Assembly (NCBI GenBank): GCA_947175465.1
Contig: CAMWMY010000048.1
Span: 1-7,971, forward strand
Length of the DNA stretch: 7,971 bases
Direction of reading: 5' to 3'
Origin: an uncultured Erysipelotrichaceae bacterium
GTDB taxonomy: Bacteria; Bacillota_I; Bacilli_A; Erysipelotrichales; Erysipelotrichaceae
This document shows, one piece after another, positions 1 to 7,544 of this stretch. Under the pieces are notes generated by a model. The model made no database searches. It had not been told where the DNA came from and was given only the letters and a program-made list of their open reading frames with translations. Made by a program: the position numbers and the translations under genes. Numbering within the stretch: position 1 is the stretch's first letter; each line of letters begins with the position of its first letter.

Positions 1-1529
1 AAATCATATACGGTGCTTTCTTTAATTTTCTTACCTTTTCCTTCTTTATAATCTCTTATTTCTTCTGTTTTTAAATCTACAAACTCTCTCTTATCTAATT
101 CCCGTATAGCTTTCATTATTTTCTTCATTTTTTCAACACCTTCTACCCCTTTAAGTGTAATAGACTGTGTATCTTCTAAAAAATATCCATATTTTTTATA
201 CATTTCATTAATAATATCTACTAGAGTTTTCTCTTGAGATTTATAATAACTAATAACTTCACAAATAAGTACTGCTGTTGATATTGCATCTTTATCTCTA
301 ACTAAATCAGTAGATAAATATCCTATACTTTCTTCAAATCCAAATAAAAACTCATTATCAGTATGTTCAAAACTTTTTATTTTTTCTGCTATATATTTAA
401 ATCCTGTAAGTACATTTAAGTAATTTGCTCCATAACTATGTACTATTTTTTTGGCCATATTAGTTGAGACAATCGTTGATACTATATAACCTTTACTATT
501 ATCTTTGCCTTGTTCTTCTCTTGATTTTAATATATATTCAATTAATATTGAGCCTATCATATTCCCTGTAAAATAAACATAATCACCTTTATGTTTTACA
601 TATGCCCCGACTCTATCTGCATCTGGATCAGTTGCTAATACAACGTCTGCTTCTATTTCTTTAGCTATTTTTAAACCACTACTAAATACACTTTTATCTT
701 CTGGATTTGGATATGGTGCTGTTGTAAAATTAGAGTCTGCTACTTTTTGTTCTTCTACAATATTGAATTCTTTGTATCCTGCTTTTTTTAATGCAAGCTC
801 CACAGGTATTGTACCTGTCCCGTGTAATGGAGTATATACTATTTTTATATCTTTCTTTATGTCTTTATTCACTACTCTACTTATTACTTTTTCTATATAT
901 TCGCTATCCATCTCTTGGTCTATAAAATTTAAAAATCCTTTATTTATAGCCTCTTCTTCTGTTAATATCTTTATCTCACTAAAGTCTTTTACCTTGTTTA
1001 CATATGAAATTAACTCTGCATCTTTAGGACTTACAAGCTGTGCTCCATCTTCACCATAAACTTTATATCCATTATATTCTCTCGGATTATGACTTGCTGT
1101 TATCATTATTCCTCCTATGCAGTTTTTTGATCTAACTGCAAACGATAACATTGGAGTTGGTCTTAAGTTTTTAAAAACATATGTTTTTATTCCGTTACCA
1201 TTTAAAACTAGACTAGAATATAGTGCAAATTCGTAACTTTTATTTCTATTATCATAAGATATTGCTACACCCTTATTACTATCAAAATTAGCTTTACTTT
1301 TTAAATAGTTTGCAAAACCTTGAGTTACTTTTACAACTGTATACTTATTCATTCGATTAGTCCCAGCTCCTATAATACCTCTAAGGCCTCCTGTTCCAAA
1401 CTCTAATTCTTTATAAAATCTATCTTTTATTTCTGCTTCGTTTCCCTTGATCTCTAGTAATTCTTCTCTTGTTTCTTCATCGTAATACTCATTTGAGATC
1501 CATTCTTCATATATCTTTTTATAGTCCAT
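1..1529 (-). CDS. pgcA: Phosphoglucomutase (alpha-D-phosphohexomutase, PgcA type), C-terminus cut by window edge
   Basis: Cytoplasmic enzyme that interconverts glucose-1-phosphate and glucose-6-phosphate through a phosphoserine intermediate. It links glycolysis with UDP-glucose/glycogen synthesis and the Leloir pathway. About 509 residues are visible, opening MDYKKIYEEWISNEYYDEET. Diagnostic motifs in order: GTGGLRG near the N-terminus; the catalytic loop TASHNP with the phosphoserine at S146 (codon 1092-1094); the metal loop DPDADR with D301, D303 and D305; and the sugar-binding loop GFEES at 397-401. These are the marks of the PGM/PMM superfamily, and both the spacing and the start resemble Bacillus PgcA. 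Members run about 575-580 residues, so roughly 65-70 residues of the phosphate-binding domain lie beyond base 1. The start is set by AGGAGG at 1534-1539, 4 nt upstream of ATG. It has its own promoter, so it is probably not part of the galactoside operon. A phosphomannomutase activity cannot be excluded from sequence. Confidence 0.95.
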   Translation of the reverse strand, partial: MDYKKIYEEWISNEYYDEETREELLEIKGNEAEIKDRFYKELEFGTGGLRGIIGAGTNRMNKYTVVKVTQGFANYLKSKANFDSNKGVAISYDNRNKSYEFALYSSLVLNGNGIKTYVFKNLRPTPMLSFAVRSKNCIGGIMITASHNPREYNGYKVYGEDGAQLVSPKDAELISYVNKVKDFSEIKILTEEEAINKGFLNFIDQEMDSEYIEKVISRVVNKDIKKDIKIVYTPLHGTGTIPVELALKKAGYKEFNIVEEQKVADSNFTTAPYPNPEDKSVFSSGLKIAKEIEADVVLATDPDADRVGAYVKHKGDYVYFTGNMIGSILIEYILKSREEQGKDNSKGYIVSTIVSTNMAKKIVHSYGANYLNVLTGFKYIAEKIKSFEHTDNEFLFGFEESIGYLSTDLVRDKDAISTAVLICEVISYYKSQEKTLVDIINEMYKKYGYFLEDTQSITLKGVEGVEKMKKIMKAIRELDKREFVDLKTEEIRDYKEGKGKKIKESTVYD

Positions 1530-1567
1530 AATTCCTCCTGTTTATAACTAATATTTTATATTATAAA

Positions 1568-1596
1568 ATTATACATCTTATTTTTCTTCTATTCAA
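1568..1596 (-). promoter_or_regulatory. Sigma-A-type promoter of the phosphoglucomutase gene
   Basis: On the minus strand, TTGAAT (-35, 1591-1596) and a perfect TATAAT (-10, 1568-1573) are separated by exactly 17 nt (1574-1590). The -10 box lies 38 nt upstream of the ATG at 1529, which leaves a short leader carrying AGGAGG. The fit to the vegetative consensus is good (4/6 and 6/6). No operator was recognised. Confidence 0.75.
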
Positions 1597-1609
1597 ATGG
1601 TGATGCCCC

Positions 1610-1693
1610 TTAAAATTTTTTAAATGCTTTTATAAATGATGAAAGCTCCATATTCCCCATAAACATTACACCTATTAAAGTAAAAGTACTTCT
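1610..1693 (-). other. Possible short coding remnant in the 1530-2024 intergenic region
   Basis: Minus-strand frame open from 1693 to a TAA at 1610-1612. It reads STFTLIGVMFMGNMELSS (18 residues) and then a basic tail ending KKF. The hydrophobic run followed by a basic tail looks like the C-terminus of a membrane protein. There is no start codon with a ribosome binding site, and an in-frame TAA lies immediately upstream (1694-1696). I cannot name a family. It may be the tail of a deleted gene or chance in AT-rich DNA. The rest of 1700-1870 shows nothing I can call beyond weak AT-rich inverted repeats. Confidence 0.2.
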
Positions 1694-1873
1694 TTACTTC
1701 CTACAAAAGCTATCTATAAATAAGTCTAAGGCTCTTTATCATCTCCCTTATAAAAGGTTACTTTATTTGGATAGATTAAAAAGCCTTGTTTTTATATTCT
1801 TTTTTAACAAAATATATTCCTTTAGCATTTAAGCAAAAATAGAGTAAATAATAATTCCTAATTACTGGCTCAA

Positions 1874-1897
1874 AGGAGTGTGAAAGTTTACACTCCT
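1874..1897 (-). terminator. Hairpin, probable terminator of the alpha-galactoside operon
   Basis: Perfect 8-bp stem AGGAGTGT/ACACTCCT (1874-1881 with 1890-1897) around an 8-nt loop. It is the most GC-rich hairpin in the intergenic region, about 130 nt past the alpha-galactosidase stop. On the minus strand the stem is followed only by TT and then GAGCC, so the U-tract is short. It is inefficient at best by the usual rule, or it could be an operator-like inverted repeat. Confidence 0.4.
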
Positions 1898-1935
1898 CTA
1901 ATCCAAAAATACCTTGTAAAATGTATTAAATATAC

Positions 1936-1973
1936 TATTTTAAATTTATGAAAAGAATTCATTATTTAAAATA
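1936..1973 (-). repeat. AT-rich long hairpin downstream of the alpha-galactosidase gene
   Basis: Outer arms TATTTTAAAT (1936-1945) and ATTTAAAATA (1964-1973) are perfectly complementary over 10 bp. After a small internal loop, an inner stem ATGAA/TTCAT (1948-1952 with 1958-1962) closes on a 5-nt loop. This gives 15 pairs in 38 nt. It lies 52 nt past the operon stop codon. It has almost no GC and no following T-run, so it is more likely a 3'-end stabilising structure or a weak terminator than a classical one. Confidence 0.4.
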
Positions 1974-2024
1974 ACTCCTTTCATAATACTAATATTTATA
2001 ATTATTATAGTATTAACTAACAAG

Positions 2025-4250
2025 TTATTTTTGTTTTATTACATAAATTCTTGAATGGTAATCTCCATTGGTTCCATCATATTTTTCTGTAAACTCCCCT
2101 GAAGATAAATCTGAAATACTAAGTCCTAAATTCATTAATTCATCTCCATAATTTACCGTATTATTTATAGATACTTCATATTCTGCTTCAGCATGAAGTC
2201 CACAAAGTTTCACTCTCTTATAGCTTGTATTTACTTCTTGAAGTGGTCTATAAAATCCTACTAGTGATGTTTTCTTATCTTCTGAAACTACTTGCCATAC
2301 TGTATATTTTTCTTCAAATGGACTTGTTAATCTATAAAATGTTCCTTTTTGGATAACTTCTCTATACTCTTTCATAAACTGAATTTGGTCTTTAACTTTT
2401 TCTTGCTCTTCGTCACTTAATTTATTTAAGTCAAGTTCATATCCAAATGTTCCAAAATAAGCTACATTTGCTCTAGTTTCAATTGGGGTGTTTCTATAAA
2501 CTTGGTGATTTGGAATTGCGGAAACGTGTGCTCCTATGCTGCTAAGTGGATATACCATTGATGTTCCATATTGAATTTTTAATCTCTCAATTGCATCGCT
2601 ATTATCTGATGCCCAAGTTTGAGGTGCATAATATAACATACCTGGATCAAATCTTGCTCCACCACTTGCACAAGATTCAAATAAAATTTCTGGAAATTGT
2701 GTAGTTAATTTATCATATAACTTATACACTCCTAAAATGTATTTATGCATAAGCTTCCCTTGATGTTCACTATCATTTCCTTGTGAAAATGCTTCTGACA
2801 TACATCTATTCATATCCCATTTTATATAACTTATTTTAGATTCTGATATTACTTTTTCTAGCATTTTATAAATATATTCTACAACCTCATCTTTTGAAAA
2901 GTCTAATACATATTGATTTCTTCCATTTGATAAATGTCTATTAGGTGTTCTTAGAACATACTCTGGATGCTCTCTATAAAGATCACTATCTAAATTTATC
3001 ATTTCTGGTTCTATCCATAGTCCAAATGAAAGTCCTAATTCTTCAACTTTTCTTGAAAGATCTGCTATACCACTAGGTATTTTATTAAGATTTGGATACC
3101 AATCTCCTAATCCTTTTGTATCATCATTTCTAGCTCCAAACCAACCATCATCTAATACTAATAGTTCGATGCCTAATTCTTTTGCTTTTTTACCTAGGTT
3201 TACTATTTTATCTTCATCAAAATCAAAGTAAGTCGCTTCCCAGTTGTTTACCAATATTGGTCTTACTTTATCTCTCCAGTAACCTCTTGCTAATCTTGTC
3301 CTATAAAGTTTGTGATAGGACTGGCTCATTTTATTTAGCCCTTGATCGGAATAAACTGTTACTACTTCTGGTGTTTGGAATTCTTCTCCATTTTTCAATG
3401 TCCAGTTAAAGTTATGTGGATTTATCCCCATAGTTACCCTTGCAACTTCATGTGTATCTACTTCTACTTGCGCTAAAAAGTTTCCGCTATATACTAAACT
3501 AAATCCATATACTTCACCTGCATATTCATCTGTATTTGGGCGTTTTAGTGCTATAAATGGATTGTAATTTGAACTACTGCATGTTCCTTTCATACTGTAT
3601 ATACTGCTTATACCATGCTCAAGTTTTCTTGTTTTTATATGTCTTTCTCTTGACCAGCCACCTGTTAATTCTATCATTTCATACTTAGCATCTGGTAAAT
3701 CTACACATAAACTCATTGCATTCATTAAAACAAGCTTTTCTTCATAAAATGACTTGAATTTTGCATTTCTTGTGATAACTGGCAATTCTTCATAAATTGT
3801 ATATGATAGCACTATTTCTGTTTTTATAACTTCATCATACACTGTAATTTCTGAAGTTGTTGCCTCCTCATCACTTTCAACATATGTTGCTGGAAGACCT
3901 TCTAATTTTTTCTTACCTTTAAATATATTGTGAGATCTATATTTAAATTCTGTTATTCTACTTCCATTTTCTTGTAATATTTCATATGCTGGATATCGCA
4001 TATCCCCTGCACCATATGATGGATATTCTTGTTTTATATGTTCAAGTGAAAAACTTGAACCTTCATAATAAAACACTGCCATTGCTCTTCTTCTTATTTC
4101 TAATAAATGTGAAAAGTCTTCTCTATGCTTTATTCTTTTACCATAATATAAATGTCCTAAATGTCCATTTTCTAAAACTTTTATAATATAGCTTATTTCA
4201 TTATTAAATAAGTGAAATTCTTTTGCTTTTTCGTTATATACTATTCCCAT
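2025..4250 (-). CDS. aga: GH36 alpha-galactosidase (melibiase), cytoplasmic
   Basis: Hydrolyses terminal alpha-1,6-galactosyl bonds of melibiose, raffinose and related galactosides. With the start chosen here it has 741 residues, close to the roughly 730 typical of clan-D GH36 enzymes. The layout is an N-terminal beta-sandwich, a catalytic (beta/alpha)8 barrel from about residue 325, and a small C-terminal beta domain. Substrate-site LDDGW gives D367/D368. The nucleophile is D479 in KWDMNR. A CASGGARFD motif follows, and the acid/base is D549 in WASDNSD. The 70-residue nucleophile-to-acid/base spacing matches the characterised Geobacillus AgaA. No signal peptide, so it acts on imported sugar. 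The start at 4250 (MGIVYNEKAKEFHL) is chosen over a longer frame from 4298. AAGGAG sits 6 nt upstream of 4250, family members begin at this motif, and the longer form would overlap the carrier gene. It is the last gene of the EIIA-carrier-GH36 operon. Confidence 0.96.
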   Translation of the reverse strand: MGIVYNEKAKEFHLFNNEISYIIKVLENGHLGHLYYGKRIKHREDFSHLLEIRRRAMAVFYYEGSSFSLEHIKQEYPSYGAGDMRYPAYEILQENGSRITEFKYRSHNIFKGKKKLEGLPATYVESDEEATTSEITVYDEVIKTEIVLSYTIYEELPVITRNAKFKSFYEEKLVLMNAMSLCVDLPDAKYEMIELTGGWSRERHIKTRKLEHGISSIYSMKGTCSSSNYNPFIALKRPNTDEYAGEVYGFSLVYSGNFLAQVEVDTHEVARVTMGINPHNFNWTLKNGEEFQTPEVVTVYSDQGLNKMSQSYHKLYRTRLARGYWRDKVRPILVNNWEATYFDFDEDKIVNLGKKAKELGIELLVLDDGWFGARNDDTKGLGDWYPNLNKIPSGIADLSRKVEELGLSFGLWIEPEMINLDSDLYREHPEYVLRTPNRHLSNGRNQYVLDFSKDEVVEYIYKMLEKVISESKISYIKWDMNRCMSEAFSQGNDSEHQGKLMHKYILGVYKLYDKLTTQFPEILFESCASGGARFDPGMLYYAPQTWASDNSDAIERLKIQYGTSMVYPLSSIGAHVSAIPNHQVYRNTPIETRANVAYFGTFGYELDLNKLSDEEQEKVKDQIQFMKEYREVIQKGTFYRLTSPFEEKYTVWQVVSEDKKTSLVGFYRPLQEVNTSYKRVKLCGLHAEAEYEVSINNTVNYGDELMNLGLSISDLSSGEFTEKYDGTNGDYHSRIYVIKQK

Positions 4251-4256
4251 ATATTT

Positions 4257-4262
4257 CTCCTT
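4257..4262 (-). promoter_or_regulatory. Ribosome binding site that decides the alpha-galactosidase start
   Basis: AAGGAG on the minus strand, 6 nt before ATG at 4250. It lies between that start and the carrier stop codon (4270-4272). No comparable Shine-Dalgarno sequence precedes the in-frame ATG at 4298. Confidence 0.8.
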
Positions 4263-4269
4263 TTCATTC

Positions 4270-5694
4270 TTATAAATTACTTTTTTTAGCTCCCGCATAT
4301 GCTTTTGCTTTAGCCTCTCTCTTTAATGTTAACACACTTAAAACATTTTCAAAGAATTTTCCTTCAAGTTTATAAAACATTTTATAAATAATATAGCTTA
4401 TTAACATAAATATTGCTGGTAATACAATCATTACAAATCTTAATCCGTTGATTGTAGATTCCGATTGTACTACATTTGGTACATAGCCTGTTAATTCAAG
4501 CACAAAACTTCCTATTAATGTTGAAAAGGCTGCTGACATTTTTACTAAAAGTGTTTGAAGTGAGAATGTTACCCCTTCATTTCTTGTATCAAATTTATAT
4601 TCACCATAATCTACAATATCTGCTAATGCTATGGTTACCACTCCTAATTGAAGTCCTGAACCGAATTTAATTATGATTCCTGATAATGCTGTTAAAAACT
4701 CGTTTTGTGGCGCAACATAGCCTGTTACTCCTAAAAGTGCAAGTCCTAATATTGGTACTATACTTGCTATTAAATAACATTGTTTTTTAGTAAGTTTTTT
4801 AGAAAATCTTGGAAATAAAAATAATGCTGTTACTTCTGCTACACCTGCAAATAATGTAAATATACCAAAAAGTGCTTCGGAACCTGCTACATATATGAAA
4901 TAATATGTGGATATATTCCCCATCATTTGTGTTGCAAAGTTAAATGTAAGTATTGCTAAAATACCTACTAAAAGTTGATCATTTTTGGCGATGACCTCAA
5001 ACATTTTTTTAAATGTTGTTTTTTCTGCTGGCATATCATTTCTTGATGTTATACCATCTGCTGATTTAACATTAAAACATGTAATAAGAATGGTTGCTAC
5101 AAAGATAACGGCTACTATTATAGAAAATATAAAATATCCTTTATGTGTATCATTTACAGAACCTCCAGTATTTGCAAAATAGTTTATAATGCTTAATCCA
5201 AATGTTCCTACACTTAAACCACCTATACAAGCAAATATTCTTGGTATAACTGCGATCTTCGCTCTTTCTTCTTTATCTTGAGTAAAGTTTGAAAGCATTG
5301 CCCAATAAGGTATATCCATAATAGTATATGTCATCCCCCAAAGAACATAAAGAACAACTGTTGTAATAGCAAGTGCTTTTCCGCTAAGCCCCCAATTTAA
5401 AAATATCAATACGATTACAATTGCATTTATGATTGTTCCTATAAATAACCACGGTCTAAATTTTCCCCAACGAGTTCTTGTATTATCAATAAGTACCCCC
5501 ATCATTAAATCATTAATAGCGTCCCAAAATCTTGCCCCAAATATAAATAACCCTACAAATCCTGCACCTAAACCTAAAACATCTGTACAATATAACATAA
5601 AAAATGTTCCTACTATTGCATATGCCATATCTTTCCCTACGGCACCAATACCATATGAAAATTTCTCTTTATTAGAGATTTTTTGAGTTTTCAT
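4270..5694 (-). CDS. melB: MelB-like galactoside:cation symporter (GPH family)
   Basis: Integral membrane carrier of 474 residues, about 12 membrane segments, which imports alpha-galactosides with Na+ or H+. Residues align with E. coli MelB at a constant offset of +3. D22 (in GAVGKDMAY), D58 and D62 (FWDAINDLMMG) correspond to MelB D19, D55 and D59. D127 and W131 (MDIPYW) correspond to D124 and W128. K385 (LLVKMSAAF) matches K377. These are the cation- and sugar-binding residues of MelB. The conserved DNTRTRWGKFRPW loop follows helix 2. The chain ends shortly after the last membrane segment in a basic tail of about 35 residues, so there is no fused EIIA domain as in LacS or RafP. It begins 15 nt after the EIIA stop, with AAAGGGAAG just before the ATG, and is followed 19 nt later by GH36. 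Family is certain. Substrate (melibiose/raffinose) is inferred from the neighbours and residue matches. Confidence 0.95.
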   Translation of the reverse strand: MKTQKISNKEKFSYGIGAVGKDMAYAIVGTFFMLYCTDVLGLGAGFVGLFIFGARFWDAINDLMMGVLIDNTRTRWGKFRPWLFIGTIINAIVIVLIFLNWGLSGKALAITTVVLYVLWGMTYTIMDIPYWAMLSNFTQDKEERAKIAVIPRIFACIGGLSVGTFGLSIINYFANTGGSVNDTHKGYFIFSIIVAVIFVATILITCFNVKSADGITSRNDMPAEKTTFKKMFEVIAKNDQLLVGILAILTFNFATQMMGNISTYYFIYVAGSEALFGIFTLFAGVAEVTALFLFPRFSKKLTKKQCYLIASIVPILGLALLGVTGYVAPQNEFLTALSGIIIKFGSGLQLGVVTIALADIVDYGEYKFDTRNEGVTFSLQTLLVKMSAAFSTLIGSFVLELTGYVPNVVQSESTINGLRFVMIVLPAIFMLISYIIYKMFYKLEGKFFENVLSVLTLKREAKAKAYAGAKKSNL

Positions 5695-5709
5695 TTTTTT
5701 CTTCCCTTT

Positions 5710-6180
5710 CTACGCTTTTCTTACTTTAAATATATCTTCACCTTGTTCAACTTCATCAGAACTAATTTTTTCTATTAAATCTTCATCTACATTAGTAAAT
5801 ATTACTGGTGTAACTGTTGAATATCCTTCAGATTTAATAAAATCTAAGTCAAACTCTATTAATGTTTCACCTTTTTTTACTTTCTTTTCAGCTGAAACAT
5901 AGCACTTAAAGTTTCTTCCACATAATTCATACGTATTTACACCTACGTGAATTAAATATTGCACTCCATTTACAGCTCTTATTGCTACAGCGTGATTTGT
6001 TTCAAGTGCAAACATCACCACTCCATCTGTTGGCGCTACTATTTTATTGCCTTCAGGTATTATTGAAAAACCAGTACCAAGCTTTTTATTTGCAAAAGCT
6101 TCATCTGGTGTCTCTGACAAAGGTATTAACTTACCTTTAACTGGACTTGAAAATATTATTTCTTTTTTTTTCCAAAACAT
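5710..6180 (-). CDS. crr: Stand-alone PTS EIIA component, glucose type (EIIA-Glc/Crr-like)
   Basis: Soluble phosphocarrier of 156 residues, a single PTS_EIIA_1 domain (Crr is about 169). It takes phosphate from HPr and passes it to an EIIB domain, or regulates other proteins. The phospho-acceptor is H78 in YLIHVGVNT. The auxiliary active-site histidine is H63 in TNHAVAI. The 15-residue spacing equals E. coli H75-H90. The N-terminal SPVKGKLIPL and the APTDGVV loop are also typical. AAGGAGGG lies 6 nt before the ATG. It is the first intact gene of the operon, directly before a GPH carrier. LacS-type carriers have such a domain at their own C-terminus, so the likely role is phosphorylation-dependent control of the MelB-like carrier (inducer exclusion or its reverse). 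Serving a PTS permease elsewhere is an alternative. The annotated protein is complete and shows no defects. Confidence 0.95.
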   Translation of the reverse strand: MFWKKKEIIFSSPVKGKLIPLSETPDEAFANKKLGTGFSIIPEGNKIVAPTDGVVMFALETNHAVAIRAVNGVQYLIHVGVNTYELCGRNFKCYVSAEKKVKKGETLIEFDLDFIKSEGYSTVTPVIFTNVDEDLIEKISSDEVEQGEDIFKVRKA

Positions 6181-6193
6181 TTTACGCCCTCCT

Positions 6194-6224
6194 TAAAACC
6201 TATTAATATATAATCGGGGTTTTA
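6194..6224 (-). repeat. Inverted repeat next to the EIIA ribosome binding site
   Basis: TAAAACC (6194-6200) and GGTTTTA (6218-6224) form a perfect 7-bp inverted repeat around a 17-nt AT-rich centre that contains the candidate -10 box. It ends at the Shine-Dalgarno sequence of the EIIA gene. It could be an operator or an mRNA hairpin controlling translation. No regulator gene is visible. Confidence 0.4.
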
Positions 6225-6237
6225 TAATCATGATCAA
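6210..6237 (-). promoter_or_regulatory. Weak candidate promoter for the EIIA-carrier-GH36 operon
   Basis: TTGATC (6232-6237) and GATTAT (6210-6215), 16 nt apart, lie within the 65-nt gap between the carrier pseudogene stop and the EIIA start. Both boxes match consensus at only 4/6. It is clearly weaker than the promoter at 7860-7888, so the operon may depend partly or wholly on that upstream promoter. Confidence 0.3.
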
Positions 6238-6245
6238 TTCGCTTT

Positions 6246-7529
6246 TTATTTATTAGATATATTTTTTACTTTTTGAATATGATGTTGTATTTCTTCTGTC
6301 TTCTCTTTATCTAAAGAATAAAACTTCATAGCTATAATTAAAGCAATCCATCCTAACATTGGTATTCTAATCAATAACACCATCCTTATCTAGAAAAGTC
6401 CTTCTGTTAGTGGAACATAGCTGTTATAAATTCTTCAATCACTGCGACTAAAAAAAGAAACGATCGTTGTTGCAAAAGATGAGATTAATTTGTCAATAAA
6501 GGAGAATAAAGTTTTCATTACCCTAATATTAAACGACTACTTTTATAAGATTCATAATCAGCATAATCTGAGATTATTGGAATAACAAAGGCACTTGACA
6601 CCCTTACTAAAATGTAGACAATTAAGCAAGTGATTATCATAAACCCTAAGTTATTTAAACGAATTTGAGAAAGATTTCTAAACTAAAATAAAAGGAGTAA
6701 TAAAGTAAACATAATCATGAATAACCATGTAATAAGCACAGTAGGTATAATAGATAAAGATCCACTTAAAACCATTTTATCTGTAGAAGTAGCTACTATG
6801 AATATTTGTAAAAGTCAATTTCCTTTTAACACTGTCTATTAATCTTTAAACTTAACTTATACTGCTTATTTTCCTAATTCAAAGAATTTTGCACGATTTT
6901 TCGTCCAAATACTCGTAACTTCTAAGAATGTTAAAATAGCTGATAAAACAGCTACTACAATTATTAATTCTTGATACAAGCCTACGTTAAAAAATCCATC
7001 TTTATATTTTTCAAGATAATTAAAAACAAAGATGGTAATCCCAGATATTAATACTGCATTATAAATAGTATCGAACAACCCAAATGTTAGACCTTGTTTT
7101 GGATTGTTTATCATACAAATTAGCCTACGTTAGTACAAGCTGTTTGATATATACTCTAAGATATAAACGGTATAGCACCCTATAAATAAGATAAAGATTT
7201 TTTCGCACTAAATGAAACATGAAGAAAATTAATAATACTGTTACTGTTAAAATAATATTTCCTATCACATTATAAAGATGGAACTTTCCAAGCTTACCAT
7301 CTGTTTTATCAATTAAAGATCCAACAATAAGATCACTAAATCCATCAAATATACACATTGTTGTTAAAACAGTTTTATGATCGTACTAACAATCCAGCAG
7401 CTCGTCTTACATAATTAGCCATATATCCCATCGTAAACAGATAAATATTAGTATCCACATTATTTAAAGCAAAAAAAATCTTAACCGCTAAGTCAAAGAG
7501 GTATTATATACTTCTTCTCTCTCTTTTAT
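6246..7529 (-). pseudogene. Broken GPH-family sugar:cation symporter
   Basis: Nearly full-length remnant followed through shifting frames. Segments in order: LNNVDTNIYLFTMGYMANY (helix 1 region, about 7400-7460); CIFDGFSDLIVGSLIDKT and GKLGKFHLY (from 7358); NPKQGLTFGLFDTIYN up to WTKNRAKFFELGK (7114-6866); IVATSTDKMVLSGS (about 6790); VIPIISDYADYESYKSS (about 6560); TLFSFIDKLISSFATTIV (6518 on); and a tail PMLGWIALIIAMKFYSLDKE ending at TAA 6246-6248. This is the canonical order of a GPH carrier of the YicJ/XynP kind, a different subfamily from the intact MelB-like gene. Lesions: stops in place of probable Trp codons at 6815-6817 (TGA), 6683-6685 (TAG) and 6390-6392 (TAG); further stops at 7488-7490 and 7375-7377; and frameshifts near 7377, 7180-7115, 6519, in A7 6450-6456 and in A8 7471-7478. 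The presumed initiator (7527-7529), 8 nt after AGGAG, reads ATA. No protein can be made. Confidence 0.9.
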
Positions 7530-7544
7530 ACCTTTGACTCCTAA

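Noticed and set aside
763..1059. Plus-strand open frame of 98 codons
   Set aside because: Shadow of the phosphoglucomutase gene on the other strand, which has all family motifs in frame across this stretch.
1678..1699. Hairpin AAGTAAA/TTTACTT as a terminator
   Set aside because: AT-only stem apart from one GC pair and no T-run on either strand. Expected by chance in such AT-rich DNA.
1985..2014. Inverted repeat AATACTA/TAGTATT right after the alpha-galactosidase stop
   Set aside because: Seven weak pairs with a 16-nt loop and no following U-tract on the minus strand. Not called as a terminator.
6233..6246. Second cre-like site (AAAAAGCGAATTGA) before the EIIA gene
   Set aside because: Only 9 of 14 matches to the ideal cre and not symmetric. 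Not supportable next to the better site at 7836-7849.
6866..7114. Minus-strand open frame as an independent small membrane protein
   Set aside because: It matches the middle of a GPH carrier (NPKQ...FGLFDT to FFELGK), and flanking parts of the same carrier continue in other frames on both sides.
7125..7358. Minus-strand open frame as a separate 77-residue membrane protein
   Set aside because: Its first half is the helix-2 region of the broken GPH carrier and its last 30 residues are out-of-frame sequence, so it is one fragment of the pseudogene.
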